Origin: Merdimmobilis hominis | Lineage (GTDB): Bacteria; Bacillota; Clostridia; Oscillospirales; Ruminococcaceae | Reading direction: 5' to 3' | DNA: 64,000 nucleotides | NCBI RefSeq assembly: GCF_016901855.1 | Contig: NZ_JACJKY010000007.1 | Span: 88,800 to 152,799, forward strand | Shown here: piece by piece, positions 37,403-50,330 of the stretch | Numbering within the stretch: position 1 is the first letter of the stretch | Layout of the letters: each line of letters opens with the position of its first letter | Made by a program: the position numbers and the translations under genes | Notes under the pieces: generated by a model | Database searches by the model: none | Seen by the model: only the letters and a program-made list of their open reading frames with translations | Told to the model about the DNA's origin: nothing

Positions 37403-38119
37403 TTATCGTGTGATCTCCACGATGAATTTGCTCGTGTCAGCAGGGTAATACGACTCTGAATATTCAATGACACGGCCGTCCGCAATCCGTCCGATCGACG
37501 AGATGAAAAACAGCGGTGAGAAGTCTTTGACCATCAGCCGGCGCGAAATCTTCGGTACTGCTGTGCGGATTTCGATTTCACGCAGAACATGTGTGACAGC
37601 AAGACCGAATGACTCCAGTGTCTCATAAAGCGATGCCGATTGAAAATCAATCTCTAAAAGCTGCGGACACATTGCTTTCGGAATATAAACGGTGGTGAGA
37701 ACAGCAGGGCGTTTCGCAGTATCATCGCCGGCAAAACGAAGACGGCAAAGCTTGATGACAGGAGCGCCTTCTTCCAAGTTCAGTTTGTGCGCGACCGGTT
37801 CAGAAGCGGAGATTTCTTCTAAGTTTACGACGATCGTCCGCGGATTCAGACCTTTTTTCTGAAGTTCTGCACGATAACTTGAAATAAACCGTGTGTATTC
37901 CTGCTCAAGCTTTGTGTGCTGTACAAAGCTGCCTTTTCCTTTGATACGGTTGATGGTACCGTTTAATGTGAGTTTGGAAAGTGCTTGGCGAACAGTCGGA
38001 CGGCTGGTGTGGAACAATTCCGCCAATTCGGTCTCGCGTGGAATCTGATCTCCTTCTTTTAATGTTCCGTTTCGAATCATATCCATGACATATGCTTCAA
38101 TTTCTTCGTATCGGTGCAT
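37403..38119 (-). CDS. GntR/HutC-family transcriptional regulator with UTRA domain
   Basis: A 238-residue regulator. The N-terminal GntR winged helix (about 1-70) has RETELAELFHTSRPTVRQALSKL. The C-terminal UTRA ligand domain (about 90-238) has the FISSIGRIADGRVIEYSESYYPAD pattern. HutC-type regulators usually bind a sugar phosphate or amino acid derivative. No transporter or enzyme gene is attached, so the target cannot be inferred. The ATG is preceded by AAAGAGGTTACGGTT and its own promoter at 38164-38192. Confidence 0.9.
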   Translation of the reverse strand: MHRYEEIEAYVMDMIRNGTLKEGDQIPRETELAELFHTSRPTVRQALSKLTLNGTINRIKGKGSFVQHTKLEQEYTRFISSYRAELQKKGLNPRTIVVNLEEISASEPVAHKLNLEEGAPVIKLCRLRFAGDDTAKRPAVLTTVYIPKAMCPQLLEIDFQSASLYETLESFGLAVTHVLREIEIRTAVPKISRRLMVKDFSPLFFISSIGRIADGRVIEYSESYYPADTSKFIVEITR

Positions 38120-38163
38120 AACCGTAACCTCTTTTCGCCAAGATTTGCGTACTGTTTTTAAAT

Positions 38164-38192
38164 ATTATAATACAATTATATTCAAAAATCAA
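38164..38192 (-). promoter_or_regulatory. Promoter of the GntR gene
   Basis: Minus strand: TTGATT (38192-38187) and TATAAT (38169-38164), with a 17-base spacer, just after the terminator of the candidate upstream RNA. Confidence 0.7.
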
Positions 38193-38197
38193 ATAAG

Positions 38198-38297
38198 AAA
38201 AAAGACTACTCCGTTTGGAGTAGTCTTTTTTTCTCAAAATCATTCTCTTCCCTCTTTTGTTATTTACAAAGAATCAAGGTGTTCATTCAAATAACCA
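38198..38297 (-). ncRNA. Candidate small RNA of about 100 nt
   Basis: On the minus strand a good promoter (38332-38304) predicts a transcript from about 38297. A strong intrinsic terminator ends it: GACTACTCC (38204-38212 on plus) with GGAGTAGTC (38217-38225), GTTT loop and T6. No gene of normal length lies between. A 17-codon frame from an ATG near 38240 runs through the terminator stem and is probably meaningless. It could alternatively be an attenuated leader of the GntR gene. Confidence 0.5.
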
Positions 38298-38303
38298 AGT
38301 AGC

Positions 38304-38332
38304 AGTTTAGCACGGGAAATCAGAAAAGTCAA
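38304..38332 (-). promoter_or_regulatory. Promoter of the candidate small RNA
   Basis: Minus strand: TTGACT (38332-38327) and TAAACT (38309-38304), with a 17-base spacer. Confidence 0.6.
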
Positions 38333-38412
38333 TAGAATTAAGAAAGTTTCTTAACTGCTTTGCACATTTTTCCGCTTCATTATTAAATCTATGTAAAATT
38401 CATCTATTTTAG

Positions 38413-38441
38413 GTGCGTAAACGCACAAAATATGGTATAAT
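38413..38441 (+). promoter_or_regulatory. ppx-ppk promoter with palindromic operator
   Basis: TATAAT at 38436-38441 lacks a good -35. The perfect palindrome GTGCGT-AA-ACGCAC (38413-38426) occupies the -35 and spacer positions, as expected for a regulated promoter with a dimeric repressor or activator site. Confidence 0.5.
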
Positions 38442-38470
38442 GAGAAAAATGACTTTCGGAGGGATTTGTT

Positions 38471-39382
38471 TTGAATCACGCAGTTATTGATATTGGTTCG
38501 AACACAATGCGGCTTTCTGTATATGCTTGCCCGAAAAGCGGAAATGACATTCGCACATTGTTTTCAAAAAAGGAAATGGCCGGACTTGCAGGATATGTGA
38601 CAGACGGTGCGTTAACAGAAGAGGGAATCAATCGCTGTGTTTTTGTGCTTAAAAAGTTTCAAGAATCGCTGACTGCAATCAAATTGGAAGGCATTCATGT
38701 GTTTGCAACTGCTTCACTGCGAAATGTTTCCAATACAGAAGCAGTGCTGCGTCAGATTGCACGGCGTACCGGTTATGCAGTACAAGTGCTGTCAGGTGAG
38801 GAAGAGGCTTTGCTTGATTTTGTGGGAGCAGTGCATTCGGTCGGCATGGACAGCGGACTGCTTGTCGATATTGGCGGCGGCAGTACCGAGCTTACCTCTT
38901 TTGAAAATCGTGTTGTGTCCAGTGCGCTGAGCTTGCCGTTTGGTTCACTCTCTCTTTATACGAAAAATGTGTCGAGCATTTTGCCGGATGCAGAGGAACA
39001 GGCCAATATTCGGCGCATGGTCCAAAAGGAACTGAAAAAAGTAAAAACCGAAAAGGAAATTTCGGAAATTTGCGGTGTAGGCGGAACCATTCGAGCAGCT
39101 TTTAAACTGCACGATCGCTGGTTTGGCGATCCGGAGGAGATGACTGCACAGTCACTCACTGAAATGACAAGCCGGTTAAAAAAACCGGGAAAAGATATCA
39201 TCCGTACAATTTTGAAAACGGCTCCTGATCGAATTCATACGTTGATTCCGGGTCTGATTGCGCTTCAAACGATTGTGACTGAAACAAACGCAAAAACAAT
39301 TTATCGTTCAAGCTATGGTGTACGTGAGGGATATTTATATCATCATGTATTAGGAGAACCGATCCAACGGAAAAACGGATGA
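38471..39382 (+). CDS. ppx: Ppx/GppA-family exopolyphosphatase
   Basis: A 303-residue ASKHA-fold phosphatase that shortens inorganic polyphosphate from its ends or hydrolyses pppGpp. The phosphate-1 motif is DIGSNTMRLSVY at the N-terminus and the phosphate-2 motif is LVDIGGGSTEL. It is the short form without a C-terminal HD domain, common in Gram-positives. The TTG start at 38471 follows CGGAGGGATTTGTT. The polyphosphate kinase gene follows 18 bases on, which supports the Ppx assignment. Confidence 0.9.
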   Translation: MNHAVIDIGSNTMRLSVYACPKSGNDIRTLFSKKEMAGLAGYVTDGALTEEGINRCVFVLKKFQESLTAIKLEGIHVFATASLRNVSNTEAVLRQIARRTGYAVQVLSGEEEALLDFVGAVHSVGMDSGLLVDIGGGSTELTSFENRVVSSALSLPFGSLSLYTKNVSSILPDAEEQANIRRMVQKELKKVKTEKEISEICGVGGTIRAAFKLHDRWFGDPEEMTAQSLTEMTSRLKKPGKDIIRTILKTAPDRIHTLIPGLIALQTIVTETNAKTIYRSSYGVREGYLYHHVLGEPIQRKNG

Positions 39383-39400
39383 GCATAAAGAGGTATCATT

Positions 39401-41539
39401 ATGTCAACAAAACCATTTAATCTGGACACAAGCTACACCCAAAACCGCGAACTTTCGTGGCTTCGATTTAACGAGCGCGTACTTGCTGAAGCGGCGGATG
39501 CAACCGTTCCGCTGTTTGAGCGCTTGAAATTTGCCGCTATTTTTACAAGCAATCTCGATGAGTTTTTCATGATCCGTGTGGGCAGCCTGTTTGATCTTTC
39601 GCTTTTAAAACAGGTCCATATTGACAACAAAACCGGCATGACACCGGAAGAGCAGCTTCGTGCCATTTATGATGCAGTGGCACCGCTTTATAAACGGCGG
39701 GACAAGGTAATGGAAGAAATTGAAGAGCAGCTGCGTCTTCATGACATTACACGCGTACAGCCGCGCGATTTGATTGAATCGGAACAGCGGTATATTGAAA
39801 ATTATTATCGAAATACCATTCGCCCGGTGCTTTCGCCGCAGATTATCGACCCAAGTCATCCGTTTCCGCATTTGATCAATAAAGCGCGCTATATAGCGGT
39901 ACGTTTCCGTGTGAAGGGAAAAGAAAAAGAGCAATTTGGGTTGATTCCTGTGCCGGATGCACTGCCGCGTGTGATTTTTTTGCCGGGTGCATCTGTGCGC
40001 TATATCCTGCTTGAGCAGGTTCTGCTTTCCTATGCAGAGGATGTTTTTTCGATTTATGCGGTTTCGGACAAAGCAGTTATTTGTGTGACAAGAAATGCGG
40101 ACATCAATCCGGATGACGAGAACTTTGAAGTGGATGACGATTATCGCCACCACATGAAACGTGTGATCAAAAAACGTGCGCGTCTTGCTTGTGTACGGCT
40201 CGAGCTGTTTGGCGGAGAAGGTTCGGCGGAACTGCGTGAGTTTTTCATGCATCAGTTGTCGCTGAAAAAAGAGCAGGTGTTTAAAAGCAAAACACCGCTT
40301 GATCTTTCCTATGTATACGGCCTTTCCGAGCGCATGACACCGGCGGCAAGAAAGTCGATGACATATCGTCCATTCAAGCCGATGCCGTCTGCGATGGTTA
40401 ATCCGAATGAGAGCATTACTCGTCAGGTGATGAAACGGGATCTGTTTCTTTCGTATCCATATGAAAAAATGGAGCCGTTTTTGAAACTGGTGGAGGAAGC
40501 GGCAGTTGATCCGGCAGTTGTTTCTATTAAAATTACGATTTATCGATTGGCGTCGTCATCCCGGCTGGTAGAAGCGCTCACGAAGGCGTCGGAAAACGGA
40601 AAAGATGTAGTGGCGCTTATGGAGCTGCGTGCACGGTTTGACGAGCAGAATAATATCAACTGGTCTGAAACGCTTGAAGATGCAGGCTGCCAAGTGATCT
40701 ACGGCATGGAGGATTATAAGGTACACTCGAAAATCTGTCTGATTACCCGTCAGGAAAAGGGCAAAGTGCAGTATTTAACCCAAATCGGTACCGGCAACTA
40801 TAACGAAAAGACAGCAAAGCTCTACACGGACTTTTGCCTGATGACATCCGATCCGGCGATTGGTCAGGATGCCAGCGAGTTCTTTAAAAATATGGCACTT
40901 TCCAATTTGAACGGAACGTATCGTGAATTGATGGTCGCACCGAATGCAATGCAGTCGCGGATTATTGAGAAAATTGATGAAATGACACATCTGGCACAAT
41001 CGGGTCAGGGTGCGCACATTATCATCAAGACAAACTCGGTGACAGACCGTGTATTGATTGACCGGCTGCAGACAGCTTCCGATGCGGGTGTTAAAATCGA
41101 GTTGATTGTGCGCGGTATTTGCTGTATTTTGCCGCAGATTCCGGAGAAAACTGAAAACATCACGGTGACAAGCGTTGTCGGACGTTTTCTGGAACATTCA
41201 CGCGTGTATTGCTTTATGGCAAACGGGGAAAGTGAAGTATACATTTCCTCCGCAGATTTTATGACGCGCAACATGACACGCCGTGTTGAGATTGCCTGCC
41301 CGGTGAAGTCCACGCAGATTAAACAGCGATTGATTGACTTTTTGATGACGATGCTGCATGATAATGTAAAAGCACGCCGCTTGATGCGTGATGGTACGTA
41401 TCTTCAGGTGTCAAACGGTGAAGCGCCGCTTTCGTGTCAGGATGCATTTATGCAGGAAGCCGAATCAAACGCAAAACTGATTGAATCTTCCAAAAATGGA
41501 TTTTTAAGCAAGCTGTTTTCGCGGTTTAAAAAGGCATGA
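39401..41539 (+). CDS. ppk: Polyphosphate kinase 1
   Basis: A 712-residue PPK1 that reversibly builds inorganic polyphosphate from ATP. Four domains in order: the N-terminal domain starting NRELSWLRFNERVL, a head domain (around 120-320), and two phospholipase D-like catalytic domains. The phospho-acceptor His lies in KVHSKICLITR and a second catalytic His in FLEHSRVYCF. The length matches the family. The operon with ppx couples making and degrading polyphosphate. Confidence 0.97.
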   Translation: MSTKPFNLDTSYTQNRELSWLRFNERVLAEAADATVPLFERLKFAAIFTSNLDEFFMIRVGSLFDLSLLKQVHIDNKTGMTPEEQLRAIYDAVAPLYKRRDKVMEEIEEQLRLHDITRVQPRDLIESEQRYIENYYRNTIRPVLSPQIIDPSHPFPHLINKARYIAVRFRVKGKEKEQFGLIPVPDALPRVIFLPGASVRYILLEQVLLSYAEDVFSIYAVSDKAVICVTRNADINPDDENFEVDDDYRHHMKRVIKKRARLACVRLELFGGEGSAELREFFMHQLSLKKEQVFKSKTPLDLSYVYGLSERMTPAARKSMTYRPFKPMPSAMVNPNESITRQVMKRDLFLSYPYEKMEPFLKLVEEAAVDPAVVSIKITIYRLASSSRLVEALTKASENGKDVVALMELRARFDEQNNINWSETLEDAGCQVIYGMEDYKVHSKICLITRQEKGKVQYLTQIGTGNYNEKTAKLYTDFCLMTSDPAIGQDASEFFKNMALSNLNGTYRELMVAPNAMQSRIIEKIDEMTHLAQSGQGAHIIIKTNSVTDRVLIDRLQTASDAGVKIELIVRGICCILPQIPEKTENITVTSVVGRFLEHSRVYCFMANGESEVYISSADFMTRNMTRRVEIACPVKSTQIKQRLIDFLMTMLHDNVKARRLMRDGTYLQVSNGEAPLSCQDAFMQEAESNAKLIESSKNGFLSKLFSRFKKA

Positions 41540-41929
41540 TTCGTTCTCAAATGACAGGATGCACTTTCATGACAGAAAAATGTTTGATTTTCACATAAAA
41601 ATCGTGAAAATGCCAGTGAGAAAAATAGTGAAAAATTGTGTGTCACGCTGTATAATAGATAAAAGGGCTTAAACGGTTGTTTAATCTCAGAGGTTCGTGT
41701 GTGAATACACTCATAACGTCGATATCCGTCATACGGAACAAATCGGCAAACGCCAACCGAAGCGGAGCGTTTTTTCGGAGAGAAATCTCCCGACAGCTGC
41801 ATGGAATCGTTTTGATGCAGTGTGCCGATTGAAAAAAGCCGCTTCGGTTATTTTGGAGTCCGGCAAAAAAATTTTGCCCGGAAATCATTTCATTCGTTTT
41901 ATTTTTACCAAAATACAGGAGGAAACAGC
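41540..41929 (+). promoter_or_regulatory. carA structured leader region
   Basis: A 390-base gap. A TATAAT at 41651-41656 with a weak -35 is the likely promoter. The leader has an 11-bp perfect helix AACCGAAGCGG (41755-41765) / CCGCTTCGGTT (41839-41849), and a competing 8-bp helix AATCGGCA (41741-41748) / TGCCGATT (41823-41830). Local hairpins are GGAGA-GAAA-TCTCC (41777-41790), CTGCAT/ATGCAG (41797-41820) and TCCGGCAAAA/TTTTGCCCGGA (41859-41882). The crossing helices could be a pseudoknot or a switch. It matches no riboswitch class I can name. Confidence 0.55.
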
Positions 41930-43012
41930 ATGGAGAAATCTATCTATTTGATTCTGGAAAACGGTACTGTGTTTTGTGGGAAGTCGTTCGGCGCTTCTCA
42001 TGATGTAACAGGCGAAGTCGTTTTCACCACTTCCATGACCGGATATGTAGAAACATTGACCGATCCGAGCTATTACGGCCAGATCGTTATTCAGACATTT
42101 CCGATGATCGGCAATTATGGTGTGATGGCATCGGACTTTGAGGGCGATGTACCGAAACTGAGCGCTTATATTGTGAGAGAATGGTGTCATGATCCTTCCA
42201 ATTTCCGTTGTGAAGGAGATCTTGACGCCTTTTTAAAAGCCTCGAATGTTGTGGGAATGTACGGAATTGATACGCGTGCGCTGACAAAAATTATCCGTGA
42301 CTGCGGTGCGATGAATGCGCGGATCACCACCACACTTCCTGAGGATCTGACTCAGATCAACCGTGAAATCCATGAATACCGTGTCAAAGACGCTGTGAAA
42401 TCCGTCACCTGCAAAGAGGTGCGCGTTTATAAAGCAGAGCAGGAAAAATATAACGTTGTGCTCTGGGATTTTGGTGCAAAAAGAAACATTATCAGAAGCT
42501 TGCAGGAAAAAGGCTGCACGGTGACATGTGTGCCGGCGTCTACAACGGCAGAGGAGATCATGGCTTATCATCCGGACGGCATTATGCTTTCGAACGGCCC
42601 GGGCGATCCGGCGGAGAATACAACGATCATCGCAGAACTTAAAAAGCTGTGCGAATACCGTGTGCCGACATTCGGCATCTGCTTGGGTCACCAGCTGTTG
42701 GCGCTTTCGCAGGGTGCGAAGACAACGAAGCTGCAGTACGGTCACCGCGGCGCAAATCAGCCGGCACGCGATATGGAAACCGGAAAGGTTTATATCACCA
42801 GCCAGAACCACGGATATGCAGTAGAAACCTCTACCATTCCGGAGTTTGCAAAAGCTTGCTTTATCAATGCAAACGATCATACAAACGAAGGAATTACCTA
42901 TTTGAATATGCCGGTATTCTCCGTACAGTTCCATCCGGAAGCATGCGGCGGTCCGCGTGACACCATGTTCCTGTTTGACCGGTTTATTGCAATGATCGAT
43001 CAGAATCGCTGA
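41930..43012 (+). CDS. carA: Carbamoyl phosphate synthase small subunit
   Basis: A 360-residue glutaminase subunit that delivers ammonia to CarB for carbamoyl phosphate, used in pyrimidine and arginine synthesis. The N-terminal CPSase_sm_chain domain ([15 protein letters not shown]) is followed by a class I amidotransferase domain with nucleophile Cys251 in [10 protein letters not shown] and the His-x-Glu pair in FHPEACGGP. The start ATG follows CAGGAGGAAACAGC; the frame extends upstream but without homology. carB-dapF follows after 19 bases. Confidence 0.97.
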   Translation: MEKSIYLILENGTVFCGKSFGASHDVTGEVVFTTSMTGYVETLTDPSYYGQIVIQTFPMIGNYGVMASDFEGDVPKLSAYIVREWCHDPSNFRCEGDLDAFLKASNVVGMYGIDTRALTKIIRDCGAMNARITTTLPEDLTQINREIHEYRVKDAVKSVTCKEVRVYKAEQEKYNVVLWDFGAKRNIIRSLQEKGCTVTCVPASTTAEEIMAYHPDGIMLSNGPGDPAENTTIIAELKKLCEYRVPTFGICLGHQLLALSQGAKTTKLQYGHRGANQPARDMETGKVYITSQNHGYAVETSTIPEFAKACFINANDHTNEGITYLNMPVFSVQFHPEACGGPRDTMFLFDRFIAMIDQNR

Positions 43013-43031
43013 GAAAGGGAGGATTTTTTGT

Positions 43032-47099
<4,068 letters not shown>

Positions 47100-47122
47100 A
47101 AGATCTTTGATCGAACAAATAG

Positions 47123-47168
47123 AATCAGCAGAAAATGCAGAAATGTGTTTTCTGCTGATTTTTTTATT
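47123..47168 (+). terminator. Terminator of the carA-carB-dapF operon
   Basis: AATCAGCAGAAAA (47123-47135) pairs with TTTTCTGCTGATT (47148-47160), followed by a T-run. A second smaller hairpin AAAGCCCG/CGGGCTTT lies at 47219-47240. Confidence 0.9.
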
Positions 47169-47283
47169 TGATAAAAAACGAGTCGAAGAGGGCAAAATCC
47201 ATTAGAAAAGCATGCGTCAAAGCCCGATATGACGGGCTTTCTCGAAAAAAATAAAAAAAGTCAAAAAAAATGCAAAAAAGGGG

Positions 47284-47312
47284 TTGACTTTTCGATTCCT
47301 ATGCGGTATAAT
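47284..47312 (+). promoter_or_regulatory. Promoter of the plus-strand tRNA cluster
   Basis: TTGACT (47284-47289) and TATAAT (47307-47312), with a 17-base spacer. Confidence 0.85.
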
Positions 47313-47356
47313 AACAAACGTCGCTGAGAGATACAGCAACAAACCAGCAATCAAGT

Positions 47357-47432
47357 GGGAGCATAGCTCAGCTGGGAGAGCATCTGCCTTACAAGCAGAG
47401 GGTCACAGGTTCGAGCCCTGTTGTTCCCACCA
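47357..47432 (+). tRNA. tRNA-Val (TAC)
   Basis: A 76-nt cloverleaf with encoded CCA. Acceptor GGGAGCA pairs with TGTTCCC, and the anticodon TAC lies in CCTTACAAG. Confidence 0.96.
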
Positions 47433-47435
47433 CTT

Positions 47436-47512
47436 GGCCCGCTAGCTCAGTTGGTTAGAGCGCTAGCCTGTCACGCTAGAGGTCGTCGGTTCGAGCCCGA
47501 TGCGGGTCGCCA
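47436..47512 (+). tRNA. tRNA-Asp (GTC)
   Basis: A 77-nt cloverleaf with encoded CCA, acceptor GGCCCGC with GCGGGTC, anticodon GTC in CTGTCACG. Confidence 0.96.
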
Positions 47513-47515
47513 TTT

Positions 47516-47591
<76 letters not shown>

Positions 47592-47627
47592 TTTAGTGGT
47601 CTGTCACAAGGTGACAGCACTGAATAT

Positions 47628-47703
47628 GCGGATGTAGCTCATCTGGTAGAGCGCCACCTTGCCAAGGTGGAGGTAGCGAGTTCGAGCCTCGTCATCCGCT
47701 CCA
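47628..47703 (+). tRNA. tRNA-Gly (GCC)
   Basis: Identical to the minus-strand tRNA-Gly at 15160-15235. The 36-base spacer before it contains a CTGTCAC/GTGACAG hairpin, a likely processing signal. Confidence 0.97.
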
Positions 47704-47708
47704 GAATG

Positions 47709-47741
47709 AAAACGCCTGAACAAACGTTCAGGCGTTTTTTC
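47709..47741 (+). terminator. Terminator of the plus-strand tRNA cluster
   Basis: AAAACGCCTGAAC pairs with GTTCAGGCGTTTT over AAAC, followed by T residues. Confidence 0.88.
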
Positions 47742-47783
47742 GTATACAATGATTAACGTGAAAAGGCGAACTCATAGAAGGTA

Positions 47784-47813
47784 TTGACTTTTGCTGTTTT
47801 TGTCATATATACT
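47784..47813 (+). promoter_or_regulatory. Promoter of the ABC half-transporter operon
   Basis: TTGACT (47784-47789) and TATACT (47808-47813), with an 18-base spacer. Two matching dyads lie downstream. Confidence 0.7.
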
Positions 47814-47823
47814 ATATAACTGA

Positions 47824-47839
47824 GTTAGTGGTAGCTAAT
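47824..47839 (+). promoter_or_regulatory. Operator copy 1, GTTAG-N6-CTAAT
   Basis: A dyad GTTAG-tggtag-CTAAT beginning 11 bases after the -10. It has the same layout as the sites at 47867, 61232 and 61289. Confidence 0.55.
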
Positions 47840-47866
47840 CATGCTGCCGTTTATTTTTGTATAGAA

Positions 47867-47882
47867 GTTAGTGATTTCTAAC
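47867..47882 (+). promoter_or_regulatory. Operator copy 2, GTTAG-N6-CTAAC
   Basis: A perfect dyad GTTAG-tgattt-CTAAC, 43 bases beyond copy 1 and about 65 bases before the start codon. Confidence 0.6.
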
Positions 47883-47946
47883 TAACGAAAATTAAAAAAG
47901 CAAAAAAACATAACATCTGTGTTCCAAGAGAAAGGGTGAATCAGCA

Positions 47947-49172
47947 ATGATGATCAATAAACGATTGATTCGTACCGTACGCAAAAGTAAACGATATATT
48001 GCGGCAAATGTGGCCTGTCAATGGATTTCACTTGCTGCCAACATTGCAATGACGGGATGTATTACGATTTTTCTTTCGAAACTGTTTGCACATACAGCAG
48101 ATATGAACGTGTTTCTTGTCACTTTAGCAGTTGCAGCAGGCGCATTGCTTGTGCGGTTTGTATGTACGGCTGCAGCGAGCAGAATGAGCTATCTTTCTGC
48201 AAAATCGGTAAAAAGAACACTGCGTGAAATGATTTATCAAAAACTTCTGCGGCTTGGTACGTCGTATAAAACACACGTCAACACTTCTGAGGTCGTACAG
48301 GTTGCTGTTGAAGGCGTGGAACAGCTCGAAACATATTTTGGCGCATATCTTCCGCAGTTCTTTTATGCCATGCTTGCGCCGCTCACGCTGTTTATCGTGC
48401 TGAGCTTTATCAGTTTACCTGCTGCGATCCTGCTGTTTTGCTGTGTGCCGCTGATTCCGGCGGCGATCATTGCGGTGCAGCGGTGGGCGAAAAAGCTTCT
48501 TTCAAAATATTGGGGACAGTATACAGCGCTTGGCGATACCTTTCTTGAAAATCTGCAGGGACTCACAACATTGAAAATCTATCAGGCAGATGCGTTCAAG
48601 CAGGAGGAAATGGACCGTGAATCCGAACGTTTCCGAAAAATTACAATGAAAGTGCTCACCATGCAGTTAAACTCCATCACAATCATGGATTTGATTGCAT
48701 ACGGCGGTGCGGCAGCGGGAATTATCATGGCGGTCACACAGTACGCGGCAGGAAATGTCGATTTGGCTGGATGCTTGTTTATCATCTTGCTGTCGCTGAC
48801 TTCTTCATTCCGATGCGTCTGCTCGGCTCGTTTTTTCATATCGCAATGAACGGAATGGCGGCGAGTGAAAAAATCTTTCGTTTGCTCGATTTGCCGGAAC
48901 CGGCTGATAAAAGTGAGATGCTGAACGGATCGTATCACATCGAATGTGAAAATGTATCGTTTTCTTATGAAAAAGACCGCGAGATTCTGCATGGGATTCA
49001 GATGACGTTTGAAGAAAAGCAATTTACAGCGATTGTCGGCGAATCCGGAAGCGGAAAATCGACGATTTCTTCGATTCTGATGGGCAGAAATCAATCGTAT
49101 TCCGGCTCTGTGACGATTGGCGGAAAAGAACTCAAAGCGTTAAATGAAGCCGATCTGATGGCCGCATATCAC
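47947..49172 (+). pseudogene. ABC half-transporter (membrane domain plus ATPase), frameshifted and truncated
   Basis: The first part (47947 to about 48794) encodes a six-helix exporter-type membrane domain. A one-base deletion near 48795 moves the frame; the protein continues in the next frame (ADFFIPMRLLGSFFHIAMNG) into an ATP-binding domain with Walker A GESGSGKSTIS. Homology stops near LNEADLMAA, before the signature and Walker B motifs, where conjugative-element DNA begins. It resembles CydCD or YbtPQ/IrtAB-type half-transporters. As read, no working product is possible. Iron-type regulation is suggested only by the promoter dyads. Confidence 0.8.
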
Positions 49173-49919
49173 CTATATGGCACCCTTCCTAAGATTGAGA
49201 GCGCCGAGATGATGTTCTCGGCCTCCCGATCCCGCCGCCTGCAGATCGTGCCGGTCATCCAATCTTTTGCCCAGCTTGAAAAGAACTATGGCAAGGAAGG
49301 GGCCGAGATTATTGTGGACAATACCCAGCTCACCATCTTCGGCGGCTTTGCGCCTAACAGCTCCTCGGCGGAAGTGCTGTCCAAGGCCCTGGGGAGCCGG
49401 ACGGTCATGTCCGGATCGGTCAGCCGGGGGAAAAACGATCCATCCCAATCCCTGCAGATGATGGAACGGGCGCTCATGACACCGGATGAACTTAAGAGCA
49501 TGCCAAAAGGCCAGTTTATTGTGATGAAGACCGGCTTCTATCCCATGAAGGTCAGGCTGAAGCTGTTCTTCAAATGGGGCATCCAGTTTGAAGAAGAATA
49601 TGCTGTGGAGGAAAAGGGCAACCGGAAGGTGTCCTATGCCGAGAAGCAGGAGATCCTGGACGGGATCGTGAAGAAGTACCACCCGGAATGGCTGATGGAG
49701 AATGCGCCGCCAGCAGAAGCCATTCCACCGGCAGGAGGCCAGACTCAGGCCATGACAGAGCGAAATGAGCCATCCTCCAGGGAGAAAAGAAAAGGCGGCG
49801 GCACAGGGCTGCGGACTGCGCCAAGAGCTGCCAGACCGGAACGTAAGGCGGAAGAAGGCATACAGGAAAGCCGGATGCTCCATCCGACAAAATCTACGGA
49901 GGTAAAGGAAGATGGGTAG
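49173..49919 (+). pseudogene. VirD4/TraG-like coupling protein, C-terminal fragment
   Basis: About 248 codons matching the C-terminal part of a type IV coupling ATPase of Gram-positive conjugative elements: GTLPKIESAEMMFSASRSR, IIVDNTQLTIFGGFAP, LMTPDELKSMPKGQFIVMKT and FFKWGIQFEEEY. The N-terminal membrane and Walker A parts are missing. The frame happens to be continuous with the preceding ABC ATPase fragment, which creates a chimeric frame from 48771. The disordered tail (from about 49720) is rich in Pro, Arg and Lys. The next gene overlaps its stop by 8 bases. Confidence 0.85.
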
Positions 49920-50172
49920 GCTTAATTTTCTCTACCGCATGGAGCTGCCGCACCGGGCTGTGGCAGTCTATCTGTATCTATATGACCGGGCCAACCGGGA
50001 TGGGGAATGCTGGCCCTCCATTCCGACCATTGCCCGTGAACTGAAACTGTCAGAGTCTACGGTAAGACGGGCAATTCAGGATTTGAAAAAAGCGGAGCTT
50101 CTCGTCACTGAGCAAAGGTACCGTGCCAGGGGCGGCAAAAGCAGCCTGCTTTTTCAGATTCGGAAATCATGA
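49912..50172 (+). CDS. Small helix-turn-helix protein of a conjugative element
   Basis: An 86-residue protein with a winged helix-turn-helix of the replication-initiator/phage type (CWPSIPTIARELKLSESTVRRAI, shown in part) and a C-terminal wing (TEQRYRARGGKSSLLFQI). Such proteins follow VirD4 in Tn1549-like elements. The ATG is preceded by CGGAGGTAAAGGAAG and overlaps the VirD4 stop. It appears intact. After it, 50173-50330 is non-coding, with a CAGCAG/CTGCTG hairpin at 50300-50325. Confidence 0.75.
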   Translation: MGRLNFLYRMELPHRAVAVYLYLYDRANRDGECWPSIPTIARELKLSESTVRRAIQDLKKAELLVTEQRYRARGGKSSLLFQIRKS

Positions 50173-50330
50173 CCGTGTAAAAATACTACCTACCGCCAAG
50201 GGGCAACTACGCCCTTTTGGTGAAAGGTGGCACCTGGCATGATGACAGGAGAAGGTGAAATTCCCACTGTAAGAGGGATTTACAGCAGAAAAAGAAGAAC
50301 AGCAGCCTGAGTGGATCAGACTGCTGACTC

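Noticed and set aside
37243..37485. An 80-codon minus-strand frame overlapping the TSCPD and GntR genes
   Set aside because: It crosses a terminator and overlaps both well-supported genes.
48771..49919. A genuine fusion protein of an ABC ATPase and VirD4
   Set aside because: The ATPase lacks its signature and Walker B motifs and VirD4 lacks its N-terminal ATPase part; the shared frame is a chance result of the junction.
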